Positions 1 to 8,372 of a stretch of DNA of 64,000 nucleotides are shown here, piece after piece. Positions within the stretch are counted from its first letter, which is position 1. The number at the start of each line of letters is the position of its first letter. A program made the translations under genes and the position numbers. This stretch comes from Nonomuraea cavernae (lineage in GTDB: Bacteria; Actinomycetota; Actinomycetes; Streptosporangiales; Streptosporangiaceae), in NCBI RefSeq assembly GCF_014646355.1, contig NZ_BMNH01000009.1:75387-139386 (forward strand). The letters run 5' to 3'. Under the pieces are notes generated by a model, which searched no databases, was not told the DNA's origin, and saw only the letters and a program-made list of their open reading frames with translations.

Positions 1-50
1 CCCGATCAACTCGCCAGACTCCTCGGTGTAACAACAGTCCGCCGAGGACC

Positions 51-87
51 GTGGCCCTGCCCTTGGGGAAGCATCGGGCAGGGCCAC
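51..87. terminator. 12-bp perfect hairpin downstream of the tape-measure gene
   Basis: GTGGCCCTGCCC (51-62) and its exact complement (76-87) are separated by 13 bases. It lies downstream of the minus-strand tape-measure stop at 224. No T-run follows on either strand, so this is a terminator-like or RNA-stabilising hairpin, possibly serving both strands. Confidence 0.5.
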
Positions 88-134
88 TCGACCAAGCCCC
101 CCGGGAGCGTGCACGCCTGTCGCTCGCTGGGGTT

Positions 135-180
135 GCCGGCCCTGTCCCGTGCACTGCGGACAGGACGGGACAGGGCCGGC
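135..180. terminator. 16-bp perfect hairpin just after the tape-measure stop
   Basis: A 16-base sequence beginning GCCGGCCCTGTCCC (135-150) is matched perfectly by its complement (165-180) around a 14-base loop. It is 44 bases past the tape-measure stop. With the hairpin at 51-87 it forms a double barrier to transcription leaving the tape-measure gene, unusual where tail genes are normally co-transcribed. No U-tract is visible. Confidence 0.55.
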
Positions 181-223
181 GTCCACCACGCGCGCACCCG
201 CGCGTAAGAGGCTCGCGAAACTC

Positions 224-3200
224 TCAGCGGGGCCTGCTCTTGGACAGCCAGTAGAGGTCACGCGCCATCTGGTCGGGCGTCTGCATGTCGTTGGTGATGT
301 AGTCGCCTTGGATGTTGACCATCGGCCCGTCGCCGCCCTGGGCGCCGCCGGCGAGGGACTTCCACTGCTGGTCCGTCAGTACCGGCTCGGGTGAGCCAGT
401 GCCGTTGTAGACGAGCGAGTGACCGGTCGGCAGGAACCCGCCCGAGTCGTAGGTCGCCGGAGGCACGCCCACGAGCTGCGCCGCGCGGGCGGCCACCTCG
501 CGCACCTTCAGCCCGGTCTGCGGAGCCTCGACGATGGTGTTCGGTGAGGCGTACAGCCAGACATGCCCCGGATGCGGGAACCCGAGAGCACCGGGCACCG
601 GCTTGGCAATCTGCTTCACCCATCCCATCTGCTGCTGCGACGTGCGCGGGATGTCGCCGCGGCCTGCGGCCTGCCACGCCCTCATAGTGAGGCCTGAGCA
701 GTCGAACGAGCCCGGCCCGGTCCCGCCCCACTGGTACGGCTTGCCGAGCTGGGCGCGAGCGAACGCGAGAGCCTTCCCGGCGCCGGCGCCACCCTGAGCG
801 GCTTCCTTCCCTTCCAGGAACTTGACCACGTCGGCGACCATCTTCTTAGGCCACGCCGTGAGCATCTGCCCCCACTGCGAGCCGCCCATCGCCTTCGCCG
901 CCTGGTCGAGGATCGGGTTGAGGAACGCCTCGGCGCCAACCTTGACGCCCTTCGCCAGCACGTCACCGATGATGCCGCCGGTCGCGAATCCGCCGGCGAA
1001 CCGCTCGCGCATGAAGCCCGACGCACCCGACACGCCGCCGTGCCGGGCAGCTGCATTGGCCTGGTGCACGAAGTCGGAGCCGACCGCCCGCGTCCACTCC
1101 GGACGCATGACGGCCTCGCCGCCCGACACCGCCGCGACCATCGTGTCCCGGCCTGGCGTATAGCCGGGCAGTACTCCGCCCGTGGCCAGAGCGGGCAGCG
1201 GCGCGAGCTTCATGTCCTTCAGCCCGAGCGCGTCGGCCACGGTGTTCCACAGCTTGACGATGCCGTTGTTGTAAACGGTCTCGATCACGAAGTTGACCGG
1301 CGCCTTAGCGACGGCCTTCAGCCCGTCCCAGAACTTGCCGACCAGCTCCACGCCCTTCTTGAAGCCGTTCGGCAGCGTCTCGGAGATGAACGTCCACAGC
1401 GCCGAGAACGCGGGCTTGACGACCTTCTCCCAGACGAACGCGATAGCCTCGCCCACCTTGGTGAAGACGGGCTTCACGATCGTGTCGTGGAACCAGACGA
1501 CCTTCGGCGCCAGCGTCTCGGTGATGAACGTCCACACGGCCTTCAGCGCCGGCTGAATCCAGTTCGTCCACGCGTACTTGATGAACTCGCCGATCTTCTG
1601 GAAGACGGGCTTCACGATGGTGTCGTGGAACCAGAGCACCTTCGGGCCGAGGGTCTGCGTGATGAACGTCCACAGCGCCTTCAGTGCCGGCTGAATCCAG
1701 TTGGTCCACGCGTAGCTGATCGCCTTGGAGATCGCATCCCAGGCGGGCTTGATGACGTTCTCCCACAGCCACGTGATCGCCGGGCCGAGGACCGTCTGCC
1801 AGAACACCACGAGCTGCGAGACGGCCGGCTGAATGACGTTCTCCCACGCCCACTTCACAACCCACGCGATGCCTTGCAGGGCGGGTGTGACGATGTTCTG
1901 CCACAGCCACACGATCACCGGGCCGAGGACGTTCTGCCAGTACGCGACCAGGATCTCGAACGCGGTCTTGATGATGTCGATCACGGCCTTGAACCCGGCA
2001 TCACCTGACAGCCCCTTGGCCAGAGAGGCGAACGCCCCGGTGATCGTCCCGAAGACTCTCAGGATGACGGGCATCAGCGGCAGAGCGGCCTTGACCAGTC
2101 CGGCGAACCCGACGATCAGATCACCGATGATCTTCCCGAGTCCGCCGATCGCGCCCGGTGCGGCGGCCGTCATCTGCTTGAAGAAGTCCGTCCAGAACTT
2201 GCCGCCGAGAGCCTTGGCCGCGGACTTCTCCAGCGTGACCAGAGCGCCGGCCGACGCCTTGATCAGCGGCGTCATCGGCTTGAACAGCTTCTCGACGACC
2301 TTCAGCCCGCCCGTGATCACCGGCAGAACCGCGCCGCCGAGATCCTTCTGAAACTTCTCGTACGTCTTCTTGAAGGCTTGCAGCGACTTGGCGGCGGCCT
2401 TCTCGGCGGGCGACAGGTCCGGGCCCTTCGGCGTCGCCGTGGCGCTCTGCCTCGCGGCCAACGCGGCCTGCTTGGCCTGCTGCTTGGCCTGCTCGCGGGC
2501 GATCTTCTCCTGCAAAGCGGCGATCTTCTGCTGCCGCTTCACGCCCTCGACGGCCCGCTTCGCGTCGTCGACCCGCTTCTCGGCGTCGGCCAGCGCCTTA
2601 CGCGCGTCCGCCACCCGCTGCGCCGCCTCCTCACCGGCCTTGCCCGACTCGGCGTACGCCTGGGCGAGCGCCCGTTCCTGGTCGATCACGCGGGCGTTCG
2701 CCGACTCCACCGCCTGCTTCGCCGAGACGACCCGGTCGTTTCCCTCGACGCCCTTCGCCTGCTCGGCGTTCAGCCGCTCCTGCTCGGCGCGTAACTCCTC
2801 GACGCGGATCTTCGCTCGCTCGTAGGAGATCGACGCCCGTTCGATGTCCTCGGCGTTGCCGCCCTTGCGTGCGGCGGCCAGCTCCCGTTCGGCGTCCGCC
2901 ACGTCGAGTGCGGCCTCGCGCTGGTCGAGCGCGTTGCCTCGCAAGCTGCGGGCGACGCCCTCCAGATCCTTGATCGCCTGCTGCCGTGCCCGGTTCAGGT
3001 CTTCCTGCGCCTTCAACGCCTGGCGCTGAGCATCCGCCAGCGACCGTTCAGCAGCCGCGGCCCGCTGAGCCGCGGCGGCCTGAGCCGACGCCGCCGACTG
3101 GACCGCCTGCTTCAGCCGGTTCTGCGCCTCGACCACGCCGCCAACGGCGTCCTTCACCCGGTCCTGGGCGCTGCGCAACGTCTCGGCCGCGTTCGCCGCC

Positions 3201-3937
3201 TGCAACACCTTGATCTGCGCCTGCGCCTGCTCGATCACCAGATTGCGGGTCGCGCCCGTCGCCGCTGCCAGACCGCGCGCCGCCGCGTTCCCGGCCTGCT
3301 CCTGCGCATTCAGCGACTCATTGATCCGGCCCAGCGCCGGGATCGCCACCGCCGCGATACCGGCCACACCGAGCAGCGCCGGCGTCAGCACCGCCACCAC
3401 GCCACCCGCGACCGCCGCGGCCGTGGCACTCAACGCCAGCAGACCCGACGACACCGCCGCGAGTTTCGCCAGCGCCATCCCCGCGTCGACATTCACGTTC
3501 ACGTGCGCCGTACGGCCATCCAGCCTCGACACCGCAGCGTCGGCAACGGCCAGATTCGCCACAGCCCCACCGACATCGGCATCAGCGTTCACGTTCGCGC
3601 GGCGGCCATCCAACCCGCTCACCACCGCACCGAGCGCAGCCAGCGCAGCCTGAGCAGCCCCCGTGTCCGCGTCCGCCCGCACCCGCACCGACTGACCGGC
3701 CGCCCGCTCCGCCTCACGACGCAACGCCTCGATCGACGAACGAGCAGCCGACGTGTCCGCCTCGACCGGCACGGAGATCTTCTTCAGGCTCGACAAGATG
3801 CCGCGCTGCACCTCACGGCCCGTCTCCTGGCCCACACCGAACGCGGCAGGCACGATCTGACGGCCTAGCTGCTTGTTGAAGCCCTTCGCGTCCGGGACTA
3901 CCGGGACGACAACCTCGCCGGCCTTGAACTCCGTCAT
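224..3937 (-). CDS. Phage tail tape-measure protein with C-terminal NlpC/P60 peptidase
   Basis: This 1237-residue protein has a typical siphophage tape-measure layout. Residues about 50-150 are Ala-rich DADxG repeats, 150-215 are hydrophobic, and 240-520 are a long Ala/Glu/Arg coiled coil. Residues about 650-900 hold Trp-rich repeats (AWTNWIQPALK, WFHDTIVKPVF) that are also visible as DNA repeats. Residues about 1050-1170 form an NlpC/P60 domain with FDCSGL (Cys1080) and HPGHVWLY (His1125 the likely catalytic histidine). Tape-measure proteins set tail length and may carry a hydrolase for cell-wall penetration. The ATG at 3937 follows a GGGGGAG ribosome site. No tail-assembly chaperones lie upstream and no minor tail genes follow before the double hairpin. 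Confidence 0.92.
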   Translation of the reverse strand: MTEFKAGEVVVPVVPDAKGFNKQLGRQIVPAAFGVGQETGREVQRGILSSLKKISVPVEADTSAARSSIEALRREAERAAGQSVRVRADADTGAAQAALAALGAVVSGLDGRRANVNADADVGGAVANLAVADAAVSRLDGRTAHVNVNVDAGMALAKLAAVSSGLLALSATAAAVAGGVVAVLTPALLGVAGIAAVAIPALGRINESLNAQEQAGNAAARGLAAATGATRNLVIEQAQAQIKVLQAANAAETLRSAQDRVKDAVGGVVEAQNRLKQAVQSAASAQAAAAQRAAAAERSLADAQRQALKAQEDLNRARQQAIKDLEGVARSLRGNALDQREAALDVADAERELAAARKGGNAEDIERASISYERAKIRVEELRAEQERLNAEQAKGVEGNDRVVSAKQAVESANARVIDQERALAQAYAESGKAGEEAAQRVADARKALADAEKRVDDAKRAVEGVKRQQKIAALQEKIAREQAKQQAKQAALAARQSATATPKGPDLSPAEKAAAKSLQAFKKTYEKFQKDLGGAVLPVITGGLKVVEKLFKPMTPLIKASAGALVTLEKSAAKALGGKFWTDFFKQMTAAAPGAIGGLGKIIGDLIVGFAGLVKAALPLMPVILRVFGTITGAFASLAKGLSGDAGFKAVIDIIKTAFEILVAYWQNVLGPVIVWLWQNIVTPALQGIAWVVKWAWENVIQPAVSQLVVFWQTVLGPAITWLWENVIKPAWDAISKAISYAWTNWIQPALKALWTFITQTLGPKVLWFHDTIVKPVFQKIGEFIKYAWTNWIQPALKAVWTFITETLAPKVVWFHDTIVKPVFTKVGEAIAFVWEKVVKPAFSALWTFISETLPNGFKKGVELVGKFWDGLKAVAKAPVNFVIETVYNNGIVKLWNTVADALGLKDMKLAPLPALATGGVLPGYTPGRDTMVAAVSGGEAVMRPEWTRAVGSDFVHQANAAARHGGVSGASGFMRERFAGGFATGGIIGDVLAKGVKVGAEAFLNPILDQAAKAMGGSQWGQMLTAWPKKMVADVVKFLEGKEAAQGGAGAGKALAFARAQLGKPYQWGGTGPGSFDCSGLTMRAWQAAGRGDIPRTSQQQMGWVKQIAKPVPGALGFPHPGHVWLYASPNTIVEAPQTGLKVREVAARAAQLVGVPPATYDSGGFLPTGHSLVYNGTGSPEPVLTDQQWKSLAGGAQGGDGPMVNIQGDYITNDMQTPDQMARDLYWLSKSRPR

Positions 3938-4186
3938 GCCTCAACTCCCCCGGGGAATGACCCCCGATCCACCAGGGCAAGCCGTGTTGTAACGCTTATG
4001 AGGCTCTGACCTGGGATTATTCGTCTGGAAGGTGGGGGGCTAAGGGGGGCGCTCGGCGTTTTCGCTGATCAGGAACTAGTCATGGCCCGTACAAGATCTC
4101 CGGCGCAATCACCGTCAGCGCTCGGGACAAAACAGACAAAGGGGACACCCCCCAGGTCCTTGCGGAATCGGACATACCGGACGTGA
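3938..4186. other. Gap between HNH and tape-measure genes, no convincing gene
   Basis: About 250 bases separate HNH from the tape-measure gene, where complete phages carry terminase, portal, capsid and tail-tube genes. A short open stretch on the minus strand (about 4080-4190) has no recognisable product and could be a gene remnant. I see no repeats or hairpin marking a deletion junction. Confidence 0.5.
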
Positions 4187-4531
4187 TCATGCGATGAGTC
4201 CCGGATGCGGCTCGGCCGGTCTCTTGCGTGGCTTGCGTGCGCGTGCCGCGGCTGCTGCCTGCGCTCCCTGCCGGCCTGTGCGCCTGCGGTGATGCGTCCT
4301 GCACAGAAGCCTGAGGTTGGCCAGGTCGTGGTCGCTCGGGTCCCCTATGTGGTCGACCTCTAGGTTCTCTGTGCTTCGGCAGAGTTCGCCTGCTTCGATC
4401 CAGCGGCAGGACTGGTCGCGCTTCTTGACGCGCTCGACGCGGGCAGGCCAGTCGACGGGCCTTGCTGTGGTGCGCCACATCTGGCCGGACTCGACACGGT
4501 CACGCGGGTTGGCCTGTACGCGCCTAGGCAT
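4187..4531 (-). CDS. Phage HNH endonuclease
   Basis: This 114-residue protein has the HNH/zinc layout: Cys residues around position 42-51, the core LEVDHIGDP, then NLRLLCRTHH, followed by a basic tail. Small HNH proteins in phages act with the terminase in DNA packaging, and usually sit beside the terminase genes. Here the next gene is the tape measure, so the usual partner is absent from the window. The start overlaps the end of the upstream gene by 8 bases, consistent with translational coupling. Confidence 0.88.
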   Translation of the reverse strand: MPRRVQANPRDRVESGQMWRTTARPVDWPARVERVKKRDQSCRWIEAGELCRSTENLEVDHIGDPSDHDLANLRLLCRTHHRRRTGRQGAQAAAAARARKPRKRPAEPHPGLIA

Positions 4532-4913
4532 GGTCGGTCTCCATGAGCTCGAAGACGTGGCTGTCGTCCTCGATGCGGATGGTCACGTAGGCGCCGGCTC
4601 CGAAGTCCTCGGCGATGGCGGCGAGGGTCTGCGCTTCGTCTACGGCGTCCTTGACCTCCCAGTCCCACGTTTCAGCGAGGAACAGGCTGATGGTGTTGAG
4701 GTACTCCGATGGGGTCATGTCGGGCTTGTCGATGACCTCGGCGAGGGTCGTTGCCCTACTGCTGCCTACGCCTGCCCATGACCTCTCACAGCCGCATGCA
4801 TGCTCTTGTCCGCTGGAGCACACGAACGGCCGGTAGAGGAGTTCGCCGGGGATGGCGTGGTTGAACCCGTCGTCTCGCGGGTCGTCGCTGTGTGGTGCTG
4901 CGAGTATGAGCAT
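4524..4913 (-). CDS. Conserved small protein, DUF7715-like
   Basis: This 129-residue protein resembles, from memory, a family common in actinomycete mobile elements: an N-terminal strand, a gated Cys motif (VCSSGQ, then ACGCERSWAG), an SSRATT signature and an acidic C-terminal half. The cysteine cluster suggests metal binding. Its ATG at 4913 overlaps the upstream stop (TGATG). Function unknown; the family assignment is by eye. Confidence 0.65.
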   Translation of the reverse strand: MLILAAPHSDDPRDDGFNHAIPGELLYRPFVCSSGQEHACGCERSWAGVGSSRATTLAEVIDKPDMTPSEYLNTISLFLAETWDWEVKDAVDEAQTLAAIAEDFGAGAYVTIRIEDDSHVFELMETDHA

Positions 4914-5266
4914 CAGGCGTTCTCCTGCTGCTGGCGCGCGGCGAGTTGCCGGTCTCGGAGCTGTTCGAACCTGGCGCGGTCTACGCCGTGCGTGTGGCCC
5001 CATGCGTCTTGGTCTTGCCGCCACAGTTCGGCTGATCGCAGGCCGCGGAAGCGGACGGTGGGGCCGACCTGGTCGATGTACCTGCTCTCGTCGTACACGA
5101 GCAGGTGATCGGGGATGACGGGCATGTCGGCGTAGGTGAGTACCTCGTTGACTGCCTGCTTGAGGTGCTGGCCTAGGTCTGGCGGGACGTTGGCGAGGGT
5201 GTGTCCGAGGATGGCGGTCACCCTGTCCTCGAAGTCGTCGGGGATGGTCCTGATCGCGGTGGCCAC
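4913..5266 (-). CDS. Hypothetical phage-element protein
   Basis: This 117-residue acidic/charged protein has no domain I recognise. The GTG at 5266 follows an AAGGAG ribosome site at 6 bases, and the gene is one-base coupled to the next. It starts after the 5284-5319 hairpin and may therefore lie in a differently processed mRNA segment than the genes upstream. Confidence 0.7.
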   Translation of the reverse strand: MATAIRTIPDDFEDRVTAILGHTLANVPPDLGQHLKQAVNEVLTYADMPVIPDHLLVYDESRYIDQVGPTVRFRGLRSAELWRQDQDAWGHTHGVDRARFEQLRDRQLAARQQQENA

Positions 5267-5283
5267 GCTGTTCTCCTTTGTGT

Positions 5284-5319
5284 GGAGCGGACCGGCCGCA
5301 CGGGTAGCCGGTCCGCTCC
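5284..5319 (-). terminator. 13-bp perfect hairpin between element genes
   Basis: GGAGCGGACCGGC (5284-5296) pairs exactly with 5307-5319 around a 10-base loop. It sits between the stop at 5356 and the GTG at 5266 in the minus-strand operon. No T-run follows, so partial termination or mRNA processing is likelier than a full stop. Confidence 0.55.
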
Positions 5320-5355
5320 GTCTCGCCCCGTGCCTGCGGCGGCGAGGTCTGTGGG

Positions 5356-5499
5356 TTATGCCGGGCCGGGTGGCTGGCCGCGGCGTAGGAAGTCACGGAC
5401 GGCTTGCCTGCGGCGTTCGAGGAGCTGCCGTAGGCGTTCTTCCATGAGGGTCCGCGTGACGTCGGGGTTGCTCTGGTCTTCGGGTGGCTTGTCGTTCAT
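5356..5499 (-). CDS. 47-residue hypothetical protein
   Basis: A very small protein starting MNDKPPEDQS and containing a basic amphipathic helix (EERLRQLLERRRQAV). Its ATG overlaps the preceding stop in an ATGA junction, which argues for translation. Function unknown. Confidence 0.6.
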   Translation of the reverse strand: MNDKPPEDQSNPDVTRTLMEERLRQLLERRRQAVRDFLRRGQPPGPA

Positions 5500-6044
5500 C
5501 GCGGCCGGCCGGGGGCGATGGCGCCGATGTAGCCGCGGACTTTGCCGGTGTCGGCGAGGGCGCCGGCGAGGGCGTCTTGGATGGGTACCCGGATGTTGCC
5601 GAGGGCGACGCGGTTGCCGTCGAGGCGGATGTGGTCGGCCTGGGTGAAGGCGTCGGCGTTGGCCCATCCGATGCCGTGGTCTTCGTTGCCGGGGCGGATG
5701 CCTTCGGCGAGTAGGCCGGAGATGACGGCGTCGCGGTCGGCTTCCATCGCGTCTTGGATGCGGATCATCTCGGCGAGGGTTTGCCGGAGGGTGTCGGCGA
5801 GGGTGTCGCGCTGCTGGCGCTGGTCGAGGATGCCGCGTGCTCGAGTTCGGAGGTCGTCGAATCGTGCGGCGCGTTCGGCTTCGGCCTGGCGGGTGGCGGC
5901 GCGTTGGTCGGCCTGCTGCTGTAGCTCGTCCAGTTCGGCCAGTACTCGCGCCCGCTCGTACTCTTCGGGGGTGACGTCGCCGCCGTCGAGGATGCGCTGA
6001 CGTAGCTCAGCGAAGGTCGGTGGCTCCGTCGTGGTCATGCCCAT
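5496..6044 (-). CDS. Coiled-coil hypothetical protein
   Basis: A 182-residue protein. Residues about 25-105 are rich in Glu, Arg, Gln and Ala with heptad spacing, probably a coiled coil; the C-terminal 70 residues are a compact mixed domain (GNEDHGIGWANADAF). Two starts are possible, 6044 or the ATG two codons later; both overlap the end of the preceding HTH gene by over 30 bases. No function recognised. Confidence 0.65.
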   Translation of the reverse strand: MGMTTTEPPTFAELRQRILDGGDVTPEEYERARVLAELDELQQQADQRAATRQAEAERAARFDDLRTRARGILDQRQQRDTLADTLRQTLAEMIRIQDAMEADRDAVISGLLAEGIRPGNEDHGIGWANADAFTQADHIRLDGNRVALGNIRVPIQDALAGALADTGKVRGYIGAIAPGRPR

Positions 6045-6333
6045 CGTGCTCCTTCGTCCTGATCCACCAGTCGCGGCCTGCTCGGCGGGCGGGGAGTTTG
6101 CCTGCCCTGCAGAGGCGCCGTACGTGCTGCACCGTGTAGCCGGACCGTTGGGCCCATTCGGTGCTGCTGACTTCTATGGTTTCAGAACGATCGAACGCAT
6201 GTTCGCTAGGGAACATGGGCGGGTTGAGGATGTCGCGAAGCAGGCCGGGCAGCTCGGCGGGGAGGTCACGCCCACGATCGGAATCGTCGCGGGCGTGACC
6301 GAGTAGCCAGGCGGCAAGGTCAGGCTTCGTCAC
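6007..6333 (-). CDS. HTH/MerR-excisionase-like DNA-binding protein
   Basis: A 108-residue protein whose C-terminal half reads like a winged-helix excisionase: STEWAQRSGYTVQHVRRLCR followed by GKLPARRAGRDWWI, the helix-turn-helix plus wing seen in Xis-type and helix_turn_helix_17 proteins. The N-terminal half is unassigned. A role as recombination directionality factor or local regulator is possible but unproven, especially as it lies 4 kb from the integrase. Confidence 0.65.
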   Translation of the reverse strand: MTKPDLAAWLLGHARDDSDRGRDLPAELPGLLRDILNPPMFPSEHAFDRSETIEVSSTEWAQRSGYTVQHVRRLCRAGKLPARRAGRDWWIRTKEHDGHDHDGATDLR

Positions 6334-6523
6334 CTGTGCCGTACCTGCGCTGGAGTCGGCGGGCGAGGGCGAGAGCGACGCGCGGTGTCATGACGGGCAT
6401 GCGGGCGAAGGTCTCCACGATGCCGTCAACGATCGCTTCGGCCCGCTGGTCGAGGACCTGGTCTATGCAGTCGTCGGCCTCCTCGGGAGTCAGCCCGTAG
6501 TCCGCCGGGTTGGGCAGGGTCAC
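6320..6523 (-). CDS. 67-residue hypothetical protein
   Basis: A small acidic protein (MTLPNPADYGLTPEEADDC...) with a C-terminal Arg-rich helix. It overlaps both neighbours (14 bases downstream, 4 bases upstream), which supports expression from the operon. Function unknown. Confidence 0.6.
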   Translation of the reverse strand: MTLPNPADYGLTPEEADDCIDQVLDQRAEAIVDGIVETFARMPVMTPRVALALARRLQRRYGTGDEA

Positions 6524-6852
6524 GGGGTCTCCTCCGGCCCGATGGTGCGTTCGTAGTTGCCCACGTCGTCAGCAGGGCACAGGGTGGCCATGTCGTAGTC
6601 GGCGAACACGGCCCGCGTCTCGTACGGCGGTTGCATCAGCTTCTCCTCGGTGCGCACGTCGTAGTGCCCTTCGGGGAGCGGGATGTCCCAGCAGGCGACG
6701 GTTGACCGGTGCTCCTGCAGGAGGATCGCCGGGCATGGGCTGGTGCTCGGTCCGTCGTCGTGCCGGTAGACGTTGCGCCATCCGGGAGGCAGGGCGGTGA
6801 CGGCCACCGTCTCCCAGTGCTCGACGTAGCGGGATGGCTTGCGGTTGGTCAT
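6520..6852 (-). CDS. 110-residue hypothetical protein
   Basis: A Trp/Tyr/Pro-rich small globular protein starting MTNRKPSRYVEHWETVAVTA, with no recognised domain. Its ATG overlaps the stop of the replication gene (ATGA), and its own stop overlaps the next gene, so it is a coupled member of the replication operon. Confidence 0.65.
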   Translation of the reverse strand: MTNRKPSRYVEHWETVAVTALPPGWRNVYRHDDGPSTSPCPAILLQEHRSTVACWDIPLPEGHYDVRTEEKLMQPPYETRAVFADYDMATLCPADDVGNYERTIGPEETP

Positions 6853-8372
6853 GAGGTCTCCTTGGGCTTCTTGCGGTGGGCGGCCTTCCGGCACCTGTCC
6901 TCGCAGTACTTGGAGGGCAGCTTGGCCGGGGTGTACGACTTCTTGCAGTGGCCGCACTTCTGCTTGGGCAGCTTGGCTTTGGCGGGCTTGCGCGCTGCGC
7001 GAGGCTTGGCCGGAGGTGGTTCGGGGGCGGGATCGGGCGAGGGCGTGCCGGGCACCTGTAGCTGAGCCGGGTGGACCTCGGCGGGGGTTCCGCCATTTTT
7101 GGTTAACCTCGCGTCCCCGTCCCGGGGGAGGGTGTCGCCATTTTTGGTGGCCTTCGGTGGCGAACCATCTCCCTTCGCGCCCCCGGGAGTCCCCTCGCCA
7201 TTTTTGGTCAACCTCGCCAGCGCCGATCTGTCGATGCGCTCCGAGATGGCGAAGACGTTGCGGGTCCCCTGGCCCCACTTCTCCTCTCTGGCCTCCAGCA
7301 CGCCGAGCAGGTGCAGTTCGTCCAGGCCGCGTTCGACGGTGGTCCGGGGGAGCTGCAACCCGTTCTTGACGTCGCCAACGGGCTTCGGCCCCTCCTTGAA
7401 GAGGTAGGCGAGGATGCGACGACGAAGAGGCGGCAGACTGTCTCCCGCACACCGGGCCGCAACAGCGAAGGCGCGTGCCCGGTCCATCCCGAGGGCGATC
7501 CCGCCGCGCACGATCTGGGCGAGCTGCTTCGTGAAGCGGGTCGGCATCTCGGGTGCGTGGGCGTAGACGACCTTCGGCCCTTCGCGCTCGACGGCGGTCC
7601 GAGCGAGGGTGACGACGTCCGCCAGGTCGAGGAGGCTCTCCATCTCAGGATCGGTCAGCTCGATGGCCGTGCCCCGCTCCACTGAGCAGATCAGCTCACC
7701 TACCAGCTTGCGCAGTTCCTCGCGCATGGCGGCCTCGTAGCCGACGTTGCGCAAGGCTTGGAGTCCGGCCGCGCGGCGGTTCTCGGAGGAGTCGATACGA
7801 ACGAGCACGAACCGGTCACCCATGCTGGAGATCACCGCGTGAGCGGAGTCCCATGCCGTCGTGACCGCTCCAATGACGGCGATCTTCCCTCGCCATGAAA
7901 GCGTCTTGCCGCCTTCGGTTCCTACCTCGCGGTTCCATCGGCCGTCGTACACCTCGCGGAGAGCCGCGAGCACCTCCGCGCGGGAGTCCCGGCTCATGCT
8001 GATGATCGTGGTGACGTCCTTCACGACAAGCAGGCCCGTAGCGCCGAGCTTGCACAGCAGGCCACCTGTCGCGTCTGCCGCCCGGTCCTTCTCGCTCGTC
8101 CCGGACAGGAGCGCTGCCTCGCCGGAGATCGTTGACACGATCAGGGCACCGGCACCCTCCAGCGGCATCACGGTCTCGGTCTTAGCTGCTCCAGACCCGG
8201 ACAGCACCAGGAGCCAGCAAGGGTCACCTTCGAGGCGCTCAGCAGCGGCGGCGGACAGAACGGCATCGAGGGCACCGAGGTCGTACTTGTCGCCGAGCCA
8301 CTTCTTGTAGGCACCCCTAACCGTCTCCAGAAGTTCACCAAATTTGGCGGAGGGGGTCTCAGGGGCGGTCAC
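6849..8372 (-). CDS. P-loop/winged-helix replication protein with C-terminal zinc finger
   Basis: A 507-residue protein read from the GTG at 8372, which overlaps the prim-pol stop in a GTGA junction. An ATPase-like domain comes first: LVLSGSGAAKTETV (P-loop variant), VSTISGEAALLSG, LLVVKDVTTI (Walker B-like) and WRGKIAVIGAVT. A winged-helix segment (RRRILAYLFKEGPKPVGDV...TTVERGLDELHLLGVL) follows at about residues 300-350. Then come three TKNG repeats in a low-complexity linker and a C-terminal CGHCKKSY...YCEDRCRKAAHRKK zinc finger. By layout it is the replicative ATPase/helicase partner of the adjacent prim-pol. Exact family uncertain. Confidence 0.75.
   Translation of the reverse strand: MTAPETPSAKFGELLETVRGAYKKWLGDKYDLGALDAVLSAAAAERLEGDPCWLLVLSGSGAAKTETVMPLEGAGALIVSTISGEAALLSGTSEKDRAADATGGLLCKLGATGLLVVKDVTTIISMSRDSRAEVLAALREVYDGRWNREVGTEGGKTLSWRGKIAVIGAVTTAWDSAHAVISSMGDRFVLVRIDSSENRRAAGLQALRNVGYEAAMREELRKLVGELICSVERGTAIELTDPEMESLLDLADVVTLARTAVEREGPKVVYAHAPEMPTRFTKQLAQIVRGGIALGMDRARAFAVAARCAGDSLPPLRRRILAYLFKEGPKPVGDVKNGLQLPRTTVERGLDELHLLGVLEAREEKWGQGTRNVFAISERIDRSALARLTKNGEGTPGGAKGDGSPPKATKNGDTLPRDGDARLTKNGGTPAEVHPAQLQVPGTPSPDPAPEPPPAKPRAARKPAKAKLPKQKCGHCKKSYTPAKLPSKYCEDRCRKAAHRKKPKETS
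7092..7214. repeat. Three A/T-rich 13-bp repeats inside the replication gene (candidate origin)
   Basis: CGCCATTTTTGGT occurs at about 7091, 7136 and 7196, spaced 45 and 60 bases, so the copies stay in frame and encode TKNG. The first and third copies extend to about 22 bases with one mismatch. The T5 tracts stand out in a roughly 70% G+C gene. Iterons inside the initiator gene occur in lambda-type origins; the same role here is inference. Confidence 0.5.

Noticed and set aside
3940..4200. Open minus-strand stretch 4080-4478 as a terminase-like gene
   Set aside because: Most of it is the HNH gene in another frame; the remaining 35 residues have no terminase motif.
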